64,000 nt of DNA from Epiperipatus broadwayi (GCA_028023455.1 JAQFVV010006255.1:1242001-1306000); one strand, 5' to 3'. Positions 12,300-24,689 are shown, counted from the first letter of the stretch. Notes: generated by a model not told the origin, from the letters alone. Translations and numbers: made by a program.

Positions 12300-13470
12300 A
12301 GATGTCTTCATAAGATTGATAGTCTCAGATTCAAGAAGTTTTATCATTAAAGTTTCCTTTAGTCTTCTCTTTAATTCATTCTTTTCATAAAAAAATAACT
12401 TGCATTGTCAAACAATATTTTATGATCTATATTCAATTCATGAATATATAAAGCTGAGTTATGATACCTATGTTTAAGTCAACTTATATGAACTTTAATC
12501 CTTTCATTAAGGCTCAATTTATTCTGACCTATATAAATCTTAATAAAACTACAAGGAATCTTATAAATAATACCAGGAATAGATTTACTATCAATCGACT
12601 GTTTTGAACCATTCAGTAAAGAATTCAAATCAGAACCTTCCTTCCATGCAACCTCCATTCCTCCTAAGAAATGACTATTCTTATAAATAAAATTATAAAT
12701 TGCTGACTTAAATGGTAAAGACATAAACTTGTTATCCTTACTAACCATAAAATTTTTCCTATCAGTGTCATGACTATAAATATTATCATTAAATACATTT
12801 CTAATAAATTCATAATCATAACCTAATTCTACATAATCAGCAACAAATTGATCTTTTTGAATATCAGCATTATTACTAAAGTTATTAACCCTTCTATTCC
12901 TACAACAAAAATTCAATAAAAATATTTTTATGCATAAAAGGCTGATAACTATCAAGCCTAATCATATTTTTCAAATTCTTAGGTTTTATAAAATGACTAC
13001 AAAATAAAACATTATCAACCTTCTCAACACTTCAATCCAAAAATTTAAATTTTATAAAATCAAAACTATCACCCTCAATAGTAAAATTAATACTAGAATC
13101 AAAAGCATTCAATCCATCTAAAAACTCCTCTAATTTTTCTTTCTGAATAACAAATAAACAATTATCAACATACCTAACAAATAATTTTAAAGAAACAGAA
13201 AATTGATTAATAATACTACATTCCAAAAAATCAAATTAGACAGAATACATTAAACAAGAAATAACCAATAAACCAACCCTCACATAAAATACATTGAATC
13301 CTCTAACAGCAAAAGCAAATCATGAATAATCTTTATCTTATCTAAACTATCAAAAACCCAATTATTATCTAAAACAAAACCATTTATTTTATTAAAGAAA
13401 ACTTTTGGAGCCACATAATCATTAGGATAACAACTTAAATATTGGAAAGTATACTATTTTAGATTCTAAT
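12300..13470 (-). pseudogene. Penelope-like element pol (RT plus GIY-YIG), decayed
   Basis: Penelope-like elements encode one protein with a telomerase-related reverse transcriptase followed by a GIY-YIG endonuclease. On the minus strand, from high to low coordinates: a region around 13340-13460 resembles the RT part before the catalytic motif (APKVFFNKINGFVLDNNWVF); 13226-13032 gives FVRYVDNCLFVIQKEKLEEF, where the family has YVDD, so the last catalytic Asp is Asn; 12955-12480 contains a GIY-YIG start (GIIYKIPC...KIYIGQNKLSLNERIKVH). Past the stop, at 12480-12310, a continuation HNSALYIHE and HKILFDNA matches the family C-terminus. Stops and frame changes separate the pieces, so it is dead. 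It differs from the pair at 26-30 kb and represents another lineage. Confidence 0.85.
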
Positions 13471-14296
13471 CCTAGTAAAAAAAATAAATGTAAATTTGAA
13501 GTCTCATAAAGATAGTTTTCCTTTAAGATGTATTTTTGATTTTTAATAAGATTTTTTAAAGACTATATTAAATTAGTGGCTATATACTGATCTCTATTTG
13601 ACTATTAAAGTATGCCTATGTGATAGAATAATAGATTATATTGGAAGTTAGGATCAATGTATAACAGCTCTAACTTTGTCAATTCTAAGGCTTGAATATC
13701 TTATTAACTCCTTATAGAATTAACTATTCGATTATGTTTTGATAGAGTCATTTAAAACCTGTAAGGTGAGATGAAATTGTTTGAACACAAGATTACTAAT
13801 AAGTTTATTTAGTTGTAGAGTAATTATTATAGCTCAGAAAAATATGTGGATTCAATCAGTGACCTCAACCAGAAGAATAACACCAGAATTTGTTGCTATC
13901 TGCTTAATGACAAAATTTAATAACCATGACCTATGTAACTGTGATAAACATAAAATATAAATGATATAATTGATAACTGACAAATCAATGACTGCAGTAG
14001 CGAGTTGAAAAACTTAAGAAATTTAATCTATCTTCTGGTTAGAATCTCTTTATATTCATCACAATATTTTATTAATAGTTAAGTTGTCTAAAAAAAAATC
14101 ATTTACTAATTAAATAAATAAATTGTTTAGCTAATTGAAATTTGAACCAAAAATTTAATTATTAAAAAAAAGTATAATATTTAAACACACAAAGAAGAAG
14201 TAAAGAAATATTGCTTATTCCCATTTTTTCTAGATGAAAAAAGAATGTAAATATTTTTGATTCTTCAAATTCAAAAATGAAATACAAAATAGCATA
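13471..14296. other. AT-rich stretch, no gene seen
   Basis: No coding motif or repeat relation recognised. Confidence 0.5.
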
Positions 14297-14493
14297 GACA
14301 AGATTATAGCAAAAGTGTTTATATTTATAATATTGACATTAATCCTGTGTTTTAATTATTTCGTATATATAAAATTAAAACACAGATTTTAATGCCAATA
14401 TAAACACTTTTATTATATATATATTATTAAACAATTAAAACACAGGTTTAATGCCAAAATTATGAATATAAACACTTTTGTTAAAATCTTGTC
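14297..14493. mobile_element. Palindromic MITE flanked by TA
   Basis: The ends are GACAAGATTATAGCAAAAGT and its near reverse complement ACTTTTGTTAAAATCTTGTC, and inverted similarity extends for about 65 bp through AAACACAG. TA dinucleotides sit at both outer edges (14295-14296, 14494-14495), as expected for Tc1/mariner-type insertion. The right arm is partly present twice (about 14360-14403 and 14430-14493), so an internal duplication has occurred. No coding capacity. Confidence 0.8.
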
Positions 14494-14495
14494 TA

Positions 14496-15340
14496 GTGGC
14501 ATCGCTAGAATTTTTGAGATATGTATGATGTCACAATTATTTGTATAATTTAATCTAGCAATGACACTCTCTTATAAGATGACAATAACATTTTAAACAG
14601 ATGAAAAAAATATTTTGATATTCATTTATCAACTCATTCAGATTAGTTTTTGTTAAAATAACTTTATAATCTTAAAAATTGAAATACCATGGGTTAATAC
14701 AATATATTCAAATATATTGAAATATTGTGAAATTGCATTATTCTATCTTGAGTGCTTCTATTCTTGTAACTTTTAAAGGGAATAGAAAAGATGGATTGTT
14801 AATAGGATTTTAGAGAATCAAGAAGCACTGTAGACATGGTTTTTGTTGCCAATTATTTTTATTAATAATTTGATTGTGAAATGTTTTTCATGTCTGTGAC
14901 ACAAAATGGTTTTTCCCTTCCTTTTCCAACTTAGACACAGCTGAGTGCACTTTTGGTGAAGTCCAATAGAGTCATAGCAATCAAATACAAATGAAGTGAA
15001 AACCTAATCTTATATTTTTACTGATTGAATCAAATTATTTGACTCAATTAATTGAACAAGTCTATGGTAGATGCATACTTGTTTCAATAATATTTTCAGT
15101 TTTCAAAACTGTTTGAAATGTTTACAAGTAGCACAAAGAATCAATTCATAAAAATATAAAATATGGTAGGATTTTTAATTTGAATCAATTAAAAGTGAAA
15201 ACAAGAACTTCATTTTCTTGGATTTTGAATTTACAGTATGCTGGTAACTTTGCTATTTTGCTCAATTCAAAAGATTTACATGCAACATGTAAAGACTTTG
15301 GTTTAATAATTAATATTTTTTAAAAAACTCAAATATCATA
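14496..15340. other. AT-rich stretch, no gene seen
   Basis: No coding motif, RNA or repeat recognised. Confidence 0.5.
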
Positions 15341-15555
15341 TGTTCTTTCAATTTTCAATGCTTGATTTATTTGCTCATTGTTAAAAATGAACAGTGAGAT
15401 AGAAAATAATATATATATAATTGTTTTGTTTTTTTTTCAATTTCAAATCTGGTTGATTATTTAAAAGTTAAATATATTTAATAAATAAATGGTTTAGTTA
15501 ACAATAGTTATAAATGAGTGTATAATTGTTGGGTTAACTGTAAGTTATCCTTACA
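15341..15555 (-). repeat. 3' LTR of a minus-strand LTR retrotransposon
   Basis: This 215-bp block repeats at 20679-20993. Both begin TGTT(C/T)TTTCAATTTTCAATG and end CCTTACA (+ orientation), giving TG..CA termini. Next to it at 15556-15570, the minus strand reads GAAAGGGGAGT directly before the LTR, a good polypurine tract, which fixes this as the downstream LTR of a minus-strand element. Relative to the other LTR it lacks about 100 bp in the middle. Confidence 0.8.
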
Positions 15556-16089
15556 ACTCCCCTTTCAATATAGGGTTAAAATTTTAATTTAGGTTAAAAA
15601 TTTTAACACTAATAAGTATTTTAATGTGTTCCGATAATATAGTTATATTTATATTTGGATTTAGTGAAGGGTTATATAATTTTTAACTGTTTCATCTTCC
15701 TTATAATTGGGCTATATTATTTTTACAATGATCTAAAATTAAGGACTTTGATGGTTAAAATTCAAATAATAATGTGTTTCCTTCTTGGATAACACAAATT
15801 TATTTACTACCCTTATTCCTGCTTCTTTAAGATTTATGGATTTATAAAGATCTAAATAAATATCAAAGTATCCATTTGTTAATATGGATTGACTCCATTA
15901 TTCTAACTTATTTCAAGGCATCTCAATAATTATATTTGTACATTGATTGGAGAATACCATCATCAAAGTTAATACTCTTAATTATATATTTTCTTTTACA
16001 CTGAGCATTAATTCTTTTTATTTCACTTCAGTATGGTTTACATTGCTCATACACTTAACTTGGTGATTACCTTTATTCTTTATATACCA

Positions 16090-16278
16090 TTATAAACAGC
16101 CAAAGTAAGATTTCAAAATACGTGAATTATATGTACCTCGAATCTCTCCTTCTTGGTTAATCCAAAATGCATTAGGGCTTGCCTTTTTGATGATGGTATA
16201 AAGTCCTTTGTATATATTATAAAACTTATGGTATTTGTTCTCTAACAGTTTTCTGGGATGTGGAGTCTTTATCAACAC
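16090..16278 (-). pseudogene. Integrase C-terminal tail remnant
   Basis: A 62-codon minus frame has KLLENKYHKFYNIYKGLYTI followed by 'PNAFWINQEGEIRGTYNSR' and 'LKSYF'. In Ty3/Gypsy integrases the C-terminus typically contains a 'GPY.V....PN.Y.....G...G.YN.R.LK.Y' pattern, which this echoes. The catalytic core that should precede it is not visible. Position close to the 3' LTR fits. Confidence 0.55.
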
Positions 16279-16922
16279 TCCATCTTTAACTTTAAATTAG
16301 TAAATGCATTTTTTTTTTTAGTTTCTATAACATGACATTTTAATAAGTCCTTTATGAGTATGTAAAATGTCATTTTCTTTAAGATGATCATGTATTCTTC
16401 CTATATCTCTTTTATATTTATATCAATATATACATATATATCTAGCTACATATTTACACTTTATAGTTTTATAAATTGTGTTGGTATTTCATTGCCCTAT
16501 CATACTGACCATTTGGTGAATTCCATATGGGAATATTAAGGAATTTTATAAATCAGTCTTAGATTAAACTTTTGCTAATGTTCAGTTAAATGTCTTAGTG
16601 TGTTCATAGTCTATGTGTAGTTGGAAAAATAACAAATAACATTTTATGTAAAACATATACATCTCCATCTGTAATTTATTATTTTCAGATATCTTCTTTC
16701 TTTTATTAGTGTTTATATAATTGTCAAAATTTGTCTATATAAACATATATTCCTTTCTCTTTGATAAACTATAGTGGATTCAATCAATATTCATGGTCCA
16801 TTTTCAAGTTCCAATGGTCATAACCCTTGAAAGTCCTTCTCTAACATGTACTTATTCTTTTTTAAGTACTGCCATTCATGTGTTTAATGAATGTGAAGGG
16901 ATCCTCATAAGTATTGCATAGT

Positions 16923-17171
16923 TTATGAAATGTGTGACATTTTTTGTTTATTGATCCAATAGATTTCCATTTGTGGATCATCTTTTTGGTTATGAAGAGA
17001 TTTTAAGCATTGTTTGAAATGTCTAAGATAATCAAATTTTCTGATTGCACTCATGTTTTCATAACAATTCTTTTTATAGTAACAATCTTCATTTGTGGTA
17101 GCCATTACAATTTGTAATGTTCCAGTCTGATGGTTGTCATATAACGTATCATCATTGTGCATTAAAAACAT
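16923..17171 (-). pseudogene. Unassigned protein-like frame inside LTR element
   Basis: An 82-codon minus frame rich in Cys/Tyr/His (EDCYYKKNCYENMSAIRKF, DYLRHFKQCLKSLH). Its downstream DNA in another frame continues as 'YEDPFTFIKHMNGS', suggesting a frameshift. The composition is more protein-like than neighbouring AT-rich frames, but I do not recognise the domain. It lies between the gag-like and integrase-tail pieces, so it may be gag, protease or an extra protein. Confidence 0.35.
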
Positions 17172-17559
17172 ATGAATCCTATTTTGACAGGGAATACGAA
17201 TGTGATGATATGATGTTAGTTATTCATCTAATTCACTCATTATATTACTTTCTTTCATATATCCCTCCATAATATCTTTGGGGTATGGTGTTGTTTCAAA
17301 TCTTATAGATTTATAATTCATCTCAGTTAGTTTGCATTGTATAACTATACACATTTACTTCAGTATTCATTTGTAGGGTTGATACTCGGTTTACATGATT
17401 AACTCAACAAATATTTAGATTTGACCCTTTTAAATCAACATTAATGGGGTAATTTTCAATTTCAGGCATTATATGATATTGAAGAGTTGGTTTATCATAA
17501 GAATCAATTATTCTTTGTGGATCTTTAAGATTAAATTCCAAATGATTTTCATCAACATT

Positions 17560-17886
17560 TTATCTCTGTCTGTTATCATAGATATATGTATTGGTTTGAA
17601 TATGATGTATTTCAGTTTTCAACTCTTCTTTTAAGCTATTTATATTTATGTTCATTCTATATGTAAATTCTGTCTCTATATCTGCCTTGACATTATCTAT
17701 TTTAACTTGTAATTTTTCTTCCATATCATCTAATTTTTTATTCAAATTACTCATGTCATTTCTTAAACTATTATTATAATCATCTAATTTTTGATTATTA
17801 TCATCTAATTTTTGATTCATAATGTTCATGTTATTCATTAACATTTGCATTACAGCTGCGTTATTTCCTAAATTGTATTGAATCAA
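17560..17886 (-). pseudogene. Gag-like coiled-coil fragment
   Basis: A 108-codon minus frame with repeats of 'NQKLDDNNQKLDDYNNSLR' and LNKKLDDMEEKLQVKIDNV forms a strong predicted coiled coil, as seen in N-terminal parts of many Ty3/Gypsy Gag proteins. It follows the frame at 18149-17934 with a short gap. No zinc knuckle is visible. Confidence 0.5.
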
Positions 17887-17933
17887 TATTAAGTGATTGA
17901 GTTATCTCCATTCTAGATGGTTGATCTAAATCT

Positions 17934-18149
17934 TCAAATGTATTGTGTTTGAAATAGCATCTGATCTGTATTTTGTGTTTGTAAAGGGTATTCAACTATG
18001 GTTGTAGAACCCTCAGGTGTTTGTACTAATGAAGATTGTTCCATAGTATTACTAATGTCATCACTTAGTTTATTTTGCATATCATCTTGTATTTCACTAG
18101 AGCATTCAGTAATTTTGTTTACAAACATTTTCCCACTTCTAAGTATCAT
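17934..18149 (-). pseudogene. Gag N-terminus-like frame
   Basis: A 71-codon minus frame starting MILRSGKMFVNKITE. Short 'M.LRSGK' starts are common in gag or gag-pol of Ty3/Gypsy elements. The remainder is Gln/Ser/Thr-rich and acidic. It lies upstream (element orientation) of the coiled-coil piece. Assignment rests on position and the short motif. Confidence 0.45.
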
Positions 18150-18580
18150 TAATTTAACTTAATTCAAATATTTATAAAGCTTATATATATTTATAACTAT
18201 ACAATATTATACCGAAGGGTTCCTTACCACTTCATGCCATTAGCATAACTTATGATGTTCTTTATGGTATATGTGTATTTTATCACCTATGTTTATATTA
18301 TAAATTTTAACTTACTTAACTCTTTTATTTTAAACACAATTTATTAATTATTTATTTAAATATTGATCTTCACTAATCATATTATATATATTTTTATTAC
18401 TTTCAATACTATTTTATATATATGTTTTCAGTTTTTTTTATTTTTAAATCCAATGGTTAAAATTCTTTAGAAACTTAGGTTGCTAACATCTAATTTGGTT
18501 TTGCCATATTTAACATTGCCAATACTATTATTTCAACTCCATAGTTGTCAGCATCATATGAATGTTCATACCAACATGTT

Positions 18581-18912
18581 GCATGCCATAATATAACAGG
18601 ATGTTGTACACTATATGTAACAGTAGAGATATATAATTCAAGGCTCATAATATGAAATCAAATTGGTTGTACGATATGTAATGATTTAGAATCTATAATA
18701 CATGCCCAATAATTTATATACCATATAAATCAGATATATCAATATGCCTGAATATGAACGCGACATGTTAAATAAAATGCACCAAATCTATATATGTTGG
18801 TACACCTATATTTCGAGCCTCACAGTTAATGGCATCATATATTGAGATACTTGTTACCAACAATTAATAACTAACCAAGCCACACTTTGGCATGCCATAT
18901 GTAATGGGACAT
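18581..18912. repeat. Irregular array of a GCATGCCATATGTAA-type motif
   Basis: Variants occur at 18581 (GCATGCCATAATATAACAGG), 18606 (GTACACTATATGTAACAG), 18665 (GGTTGTACGATATGTAATG), 18829 (ATGGCATCATATATTGAG) and 18889 (GGCATGCCATATGTAATGGG). Spacing is irregular. A similar motif recurs at 32474-32890. It lies in the leader of the minus-strand LTR element. Confidence 0.45.
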
Positions 18913-19200
18913 TGGTTTTCACCAGAAAGAGGGTGCACATCTCACTACAATCGGACTTAGGGTCTTTGGGTAGGATGCTGAAGATGAAGTGATGAAATTC
19001 TAAGTCCACGATTACATTTATCCTCACTATGCTTGCTCAATAATTATTAGATAAATTTAGATGTAATTTAGATTAGTTCACCCACCTCTCATCCCTCTTT
19101 CAGTCTCACCATTATGCCACGATATTCAAACTCATGGAGAATTCGCAATTGGCGCTCTTCAGGGATGGATTTAATTAAGTCATTTACTACTATGTCTATA

Positions 19201-20678
19201 TATATGCAATGACTAATAAAATGTATTTCTAAAATGTTTATAATATTAACACATATATAAAAATAAATGTTATGTAGCTATTAATAATTAGTCTATTTAT
19301 TTATTAATATGAATGTAATATAATAATGATTAAGTAGTTTATTTATAAATATGAATGTAATATAATAATGATTAAATAGAGAGATCAGAATAATAACTCA
19401 ATATTTAATAAATAATAAAAATGTGATATAAAAAAAAATAATAATGAAAAATAAAGTAAAATTTTACCATTTTAAAAGATTAATAACTAATATCTCCATT
19501 CCATATCCCATGATAAAATTTCATACCTTGACAATATTTTTTAAAGAAAAGATTATAATTCAAACTAATATATATACAATATATAACAGTAAACAAATTC
19601 AAAAAATTACTAATTTAAATGACCTATTAATACATTTATAGTCATTCTTCATTTGTTTCATAATTATTATTATGAATCTCTTATTTGCAATTGTAAAACC
19701 TCTTTTGTAAGTATTTGTAATAAAAATAAATATATCATTATGTTTACTGTATTAATTAGTAAGAATAATAATTCTATTTAACTAATCTGTTAAATAATAA
19801 TCAAAATTTTACTTCATCTAATTTAGATAAGTTCTATCAAACTTATAAATAATGAATAAAATTTAATTTTATTTAATATAAATATATATATTTAGTTTAA
19901 TAATTTTCCCTTATAAAATTAAATTTGGATGTTCCCATTTCTGTAAAGATAAGATACCAAATTTGAAATGAAAATCAATAAAAATAAACATTAAAATAAT
20001 ATAAAATATATAAATAAAAACTTATTTTCCTGAGTTAAGTAAGAATGGTTCTTTATGTCAATATTTTATAATCCTGGTGATGTCCTAGCATAGTGTATTT
20101 ATCCATTGGTTTAATAGTCATATATTTATCCCAAATTGATAGATTATTAGCATTATTTAATGGTTTTATTGTAATAAGATATAATACAGCCTTTGAAGAT
20201 CAATGTTCTTAACCTTCATTTTTTCAGTTAGACATTCTAGACGATTAATATTTTAAATTGGCATGAAAATTGGTTTCGAAACCTTTACAATATAATGTTG
20301 TTCTACTCCCTGCACATTGTCAGATACTTTTAAATATATATAATTATTTTAAATATATTTTTATGCGTAGAAAAATAATGTAATAAAATAAAGAAGTTAC
20401 TAGAAATTCAAATAGATGTTCTTTTTTATATATTACTATCCTCTTTCAGATTTAAAAAAAAAATTTTTTCCTATAATCTATTCCGATCCTTAGGTTTTAA
20501 TTTCCATATAAATGAATCAGTATTTCAATTTGAAAAAGTTAAACCTTTTCTGATTTAGTAGAATTCAATTCTAATATATAACAATAATATCCATTAAAAG
20601 AAAATAGTTGTTTTTAAAGTCATTTTCTTTTCTCCCCTTCTTTATTGTCAAGAGCAAGAATGAATTGTTAATATCGCG
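19201..20678. other. AT-rich interior of the LTR element, no gene seen
   Basis: No recognisable protein. A direct repeat 'atttattaatatgaatgtaatataataatgat' style pair lies at 19295-19375. A 65-codon + frame at 19444 is AT-driven and not called. Confidence 0.5.
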
Positions 20679-20993
20679 TGTTTTTTCAATTTTCAATGCT
20701 TGATTTATTTGCTCATTGTTAAAGATAAACATTAAGATAGAAAATAAAAATATATAAAATTGTTTTTTTTTTTCAATTTCAAATCTGGTTGATTATTTAA
20801 AAGTTTGACATTTAAATAAGAATTGTTTTAACTTTATTCTTATCAAAATAAATGTTAATCATTTACTTATTTTTGTCAAGTATATATATATGCATTTTAT
20901 AATAGTTAAATATATTTAATAAATAAATGATTTAGTTAAAGACAGTTATAAATAAGTGTATAATTGTTGGGTTAACTGTAAATTATCCTTACA
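20679..20993 (-). repeat. 5' LTR of the minus-strand LTR retrotransposon
   Basis: 315 bp, TG..CA ended, matching 15341-15555 except for about 100 extra bases in the middle (from about 20803 to 20907). Whether the extra block is an insertion here or a deletion in the other LTR cannot be decided. No primer binding site is obvious on its inner (low-coordinate) side. Confidence 0.75.
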
Positions 20994-21075
20994 GTATTAA
21001 TCCGACGATGAGATTTCACACTTATTATTCCAGTGATAGATAGAAAAAACATTTTGTATATGGAGAAAATTATAA

Positions 21076-21300
21076 TGCCGGCACAAAAAAATGTGTAAAT
21101 AAAGACCAAATTAAACACATTTACAATCTTCTAAAAATGAAAACAATTTTTTAAAGAGAATATTAAGTAATAAACCAATATTTTGACTAACAACTTTCTC
21201 TTGATCATGATATTGTTTTAATATTCACTTAAAAAATTGTTTTCATTTTTTAAAAGATTTTTAATGCGTTTATTTTTATTTACAGGTGTTTGTGCTGACA
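21076..21300. mobile_element. Palindromic MITE, TGCCGGCAC / GTGCTGACA ends
   Basis: Left end TGCCGGCACAAAA and right end TTTGTGCTGACA are inverted repeats. Inverted similarity continues for about 95 bp: 'atttacaatcttctaaaaatgaaaacaatt' style left arm against AATTGTTTTCATTTTTTAAA in the right arm. About 225 bp, no coding capacity. Target duplication not visible. Likely a non-autonomous DNA transposon. Confidence 0.7.
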
Positions 21301-21521
21301 TTTTTCATCACCTTTGGACTAATATGTAAATATGTAATATCTTAATATATAAAATGTTGACAGCTGATAGACTTACGAGTGCTTAAAAGATAAAAATAAA
21401 ATTACCAAAATCTTTATTTTTGTTTGAACTTGAAATTCAGCTTGATATTTTTTGTCTGACAGACTGTAGATATTCCTTATATCAATGGTTTGATATAAGC
21501 AATATGACATTTAAGATAGCT

Positions 21522-21915
21522 ATTAAAACAGGCAAAACTCTCTATACGTATTGCCACTCAATGCAAGCCAGAGTAATCAATGGATGCCAGAAAGGCTTGT
21601 GCATAAAATCCCCACCTAGTGCCTACTCATCCAATATCCCCAGACTGGTTTCTGACTTGTGGCCTCATCAGTGAGGCTCTGGCTTGTGGCCTTCATCAGT
21701 GAGGTTCACTTCGTCAGTGAGGTTCACTGATGAAGGCCACAAGCCAGAAACTAGTCTGGGGATATTGGATGAGTAGGCATTAGATGGGGATTTTATGCAC
21801 AAGCCTTTCTGCCATCCATTGATTACTCTGGCTTGCACTAAGTGGCAATATGTATAGAGTTTTACCTGTTTTAATAACAGTTAAGAGCAAGCATAAGAAA
21901 TGGTGATCATGTGAT
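21522..21915. mobile_element. Long near-perfect palindromic MITE (family X), copy 1
   Basis: Two arms of about 165 bp, with landmarks AGTAATCAATGGATGCCAGA, GCATAAAATCCCCACCTAGT and CCAATATCCCCAGACTGGTT in the left arm and their reverse complements in the right, meet at a short centre around 21690-21725. The right end finishes GGTGATCATGTGAT; the matching left terminus is missing, so the copy is truncated on the left. Arm identity is about 95%. Other copies: 41122-41290, 41489-41789, and 43543-43645 joined to 47352-47562. It is G+C richer than its surroundings and non-coding. Confidence 0.85.
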
Positions 21916-23399
21916 GTTTATTGATTTAAGATAGCTATGTTGACTTCAATACTTTTGTTTTCATTTTGATGCCAATATTTATCTTCAAGTCACAAGATCA
22001 CCAATATTGGTAAGCTTTAAGCATAACAATTCTATCTCTTTTATCTTCTGGTATTTCACAACTTCTGCTTGCGCTTAATCAGATCCAAATTTAGTTCACC
22101 ATGTTAAAAAGCATTTGTACAGTTTTTCAGAAAATGAATTAATTAAATAAAATTTTATATGAATAATTGACTCTTGACAAATCAACAAACTTTTGTTCTA
22201 TTTTAGTTCATTTTGTTTTACATTGTAATCTAAAATTTTAAAAGCCTTTTTAACATGTGAGGAAATCAATATTTCTGTCTTTGTTCATTTAAAAAATAGA
22301 AGAGTTTATTTTTTCCCTAATTTTTAACATAACAGAATCATCATTACAAGAAGCAACGCATAAATGAGTATTGCTATTCTAATTAAAAAATAGAAAAAAA
22401 TAAGAACAAATAAAAAATTTAGAATAATTTTAATTTAATTCCAAAACATGTATCTCTTTTCATCAGTGTGAATGTAATATTAGTAATATAAATGTTCAGG
22501 CATTTATACAGAAGAGATAACCATATATTTTTTATGTAAAAACTTTTTTCATGAGTAGGATGCTTACGATATATTACACATCACATTCATAGTCATTCAT
22601 TTCTTCAGTATTCTTAAAGTATTAAACTCATTTAGATTTGTTGTTTCATTATTCAGAAATATTTAATTTTTTTCATAGCATTCCACTTCTTCGATAGGGA
22701 GATGCTAATTTCCTTCTTGTTTGTGGCAAATCAATCTTAAGCTATCATCCAGGCCTCTTTAACCTATCGAACGTATGCTAGGCATGAATAAAAGTGTTTA
22801 GATAAAAAATATATGGTTATTTAGTCTGTATAAATGCCCAAAAATTTATATTAATAATTTCTATGCAAACCAATCTGTAAATCATAAATATATTATCATA
22901 TATGAAATGCTTGTCTTTTAATTTTATTGATTTTGTGAGGTTCTCTATTTAACTTCTTATGTAGTGAATTTTACTTTTTGAAAAACTTCAATATTTCATT
23001 TAATTACCTCTTTTGGAATCTATTCTCTGTAATTATCTCAATAAAAAACAATGAATGTAGTACTTTTTAATACTGTTTTTACAATAACCACTATAATTCT
23101 ATATGAGTTTTTAACTTTCCTTGTAGACTTATAATTAGACATAAATGCTTGGAGGTATGAGGGAGTTTATATATCTTGCTTCCCAGTAAACAATTTTCAT
23201 GCTTTTCTTAACTTGTGCGTCCAAGCGCTTATATCTAATAATCATTATAGTGTAAATTAGATCCATAATAACTATATTCATGTTTATAATAAAAATATTT
23301 TCTTAATTCTATTTCCATTCATTTACTCCAATACGCCTCAAAATTTTGCCAAAATTCATATTTTGTCTCAATCAAATAGAAATTGTATTATATGAAATT
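21916..23399. other. AT-rich stretch, no gene seen
   Basis: No exon or transposon motif recognised. Confidence 0.5.
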
Positions 23400-23760
23400 C
23401 AATGGACAAATAGTTATCAAGCATCACAAAAAATATTTATGATTAACAGAGTCAAATGCCTTGATAAAAATCAATAAGAGCAATATATAAATTATGCCTT
23501 TGTTTACAATATTTTATTTGTATAAAAAACCATGTTTATAATATTTCTTGATTTGAAAAACATACATTTAACTTCTGATAATCATCCAGCTATGATGAGA
23601 AGCAATCTATTCAACAAAATCCTTGAAATTATTTCTGTAGTGGATAATGATGATATCTCACAATAATTACTACAGTTTTTTCTATTGCCTTTACTTTTAT
23701 AAATTTGAACAAGATACTTTCTTAAAATTGAAAGTATAAACTTCATGGGTCCATATATTT
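23400..23760 (-). pseudogene. LINE reverse transcriptase fragment
   Basis: On the minus strand I read, through frameshifts, 'EISSLSTTEIISRILLNRLL' and, about 130 bp further, 'ALIDFYQGI' followed by 'NHKYF'. In non-LTR retrotransposon RTs the first corresponds to 'NYR.ISLL....K....ILL.RL' and the second to the catalytic 'IDF.KAFDS.NH' block. Both lie in the right order and spacing for an RT palm. Stops, a Lys-to-Gln change and frame breaks mark it as dead. No endonuclease or C-terminal part recognised. Confidence 0.6.
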
Positions 23761-24689
23761 CTTTAAAATTTCAGTAATTTTGATACTAACATATTACAAT
23801 ATACTTTAAAATTTCTTCAAGTATCCATAAGAATCAGCAGCATTTGCATTTTCAAGATTACAAATTATTAAACTAGAAATTTTTGCCTGGTTTTATATGA
23901 ATAGATATATGGAAATATATATTTTTAAAGGCATTATATGAATTTTTGTATTATTGTTCAAATGAGAATCAAAATGTGACTTCTATTTGCCAAAATATCA
24001 CCATAGATTTAATGGTATATCTTTTGATATAATATATAGTTTTTAGATTCATATACTTTTTTAATGTATTTAAAGAAGTATAGTGTGATCATGATCAGCA
24101 AATAACCATATTTTCTTTGCAGTTTTAAGCCACTGGTCAATTTTTAAGTTTTCTGGTCAATTATTGAACGTCTGATTTTAAATAGCTACATTGTTTATAA
24201 AGCTCCACATTCAATTTATTATTATTTTAAATCTAATCACTAATAGAAAACTGTGAAATCGAATTCATATTCTCTACATACTTTTTTTTAAAATACAAGT
24301 TCTTATCATATAATGTGGAACATAAAAATCCAAATAATATTTAATAGATATTGAGTAATAGTTGATAAAAAAATAAAAATCTAATTTTTTAGTACTATGC
24401 TTGAAATAGAATATATTTTAATGCAACTATTATTTTAATTTTGGAGCATAATAAATAATGAGCTTTCAACAATTTCCGTCTGTAAGCACTTTTAATATAA
24501 ACTTTTATATTCTGCCTTGTAACTGTTGCATACATCCCTAACAATCCAAACTAATGGAAAATAAAACTAGAAATAACAATTATATGATAGATATGGATTT
24601 TCATAGTTTAAAGAAAAAACAAAGAAATATTGCATAAAAGATTGGCAAAACTATTTTACCAATTTTCAAGGCAATAAAATGCCTCTACT
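23761..24689. other. AT-rich stretch, no gene seen
   Basis: No coding motif recognised. Confidence 0.5.

Larger units (their letters stand above)
15341..20993 (-). mobile_element. Decayed LTR retrotransposon, probably Ty3/Gypsy
   Basis: Direct repeats of 215 and 315 bp enclose about 5.1 kb. On the minus strand, in element order, there is a protein-like island near 19092-19200, a gag-like start and coiled-coil region (18149-17560), an unassigned frame (17171-16923) and an integrase-C-terminus-like piece (16278-16090), followed by the polypurine tract. Reverse transcriptase and integrase core are not recognisable, so most of pol is deleted or decayed. No convincing target-site duplication: the flanks TCATA and GTATT do not match, and no clear primer site was found. 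I infer Ty3/Gypsy from the gag and integrase-tail resemblance only. Confidence 0.65.
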
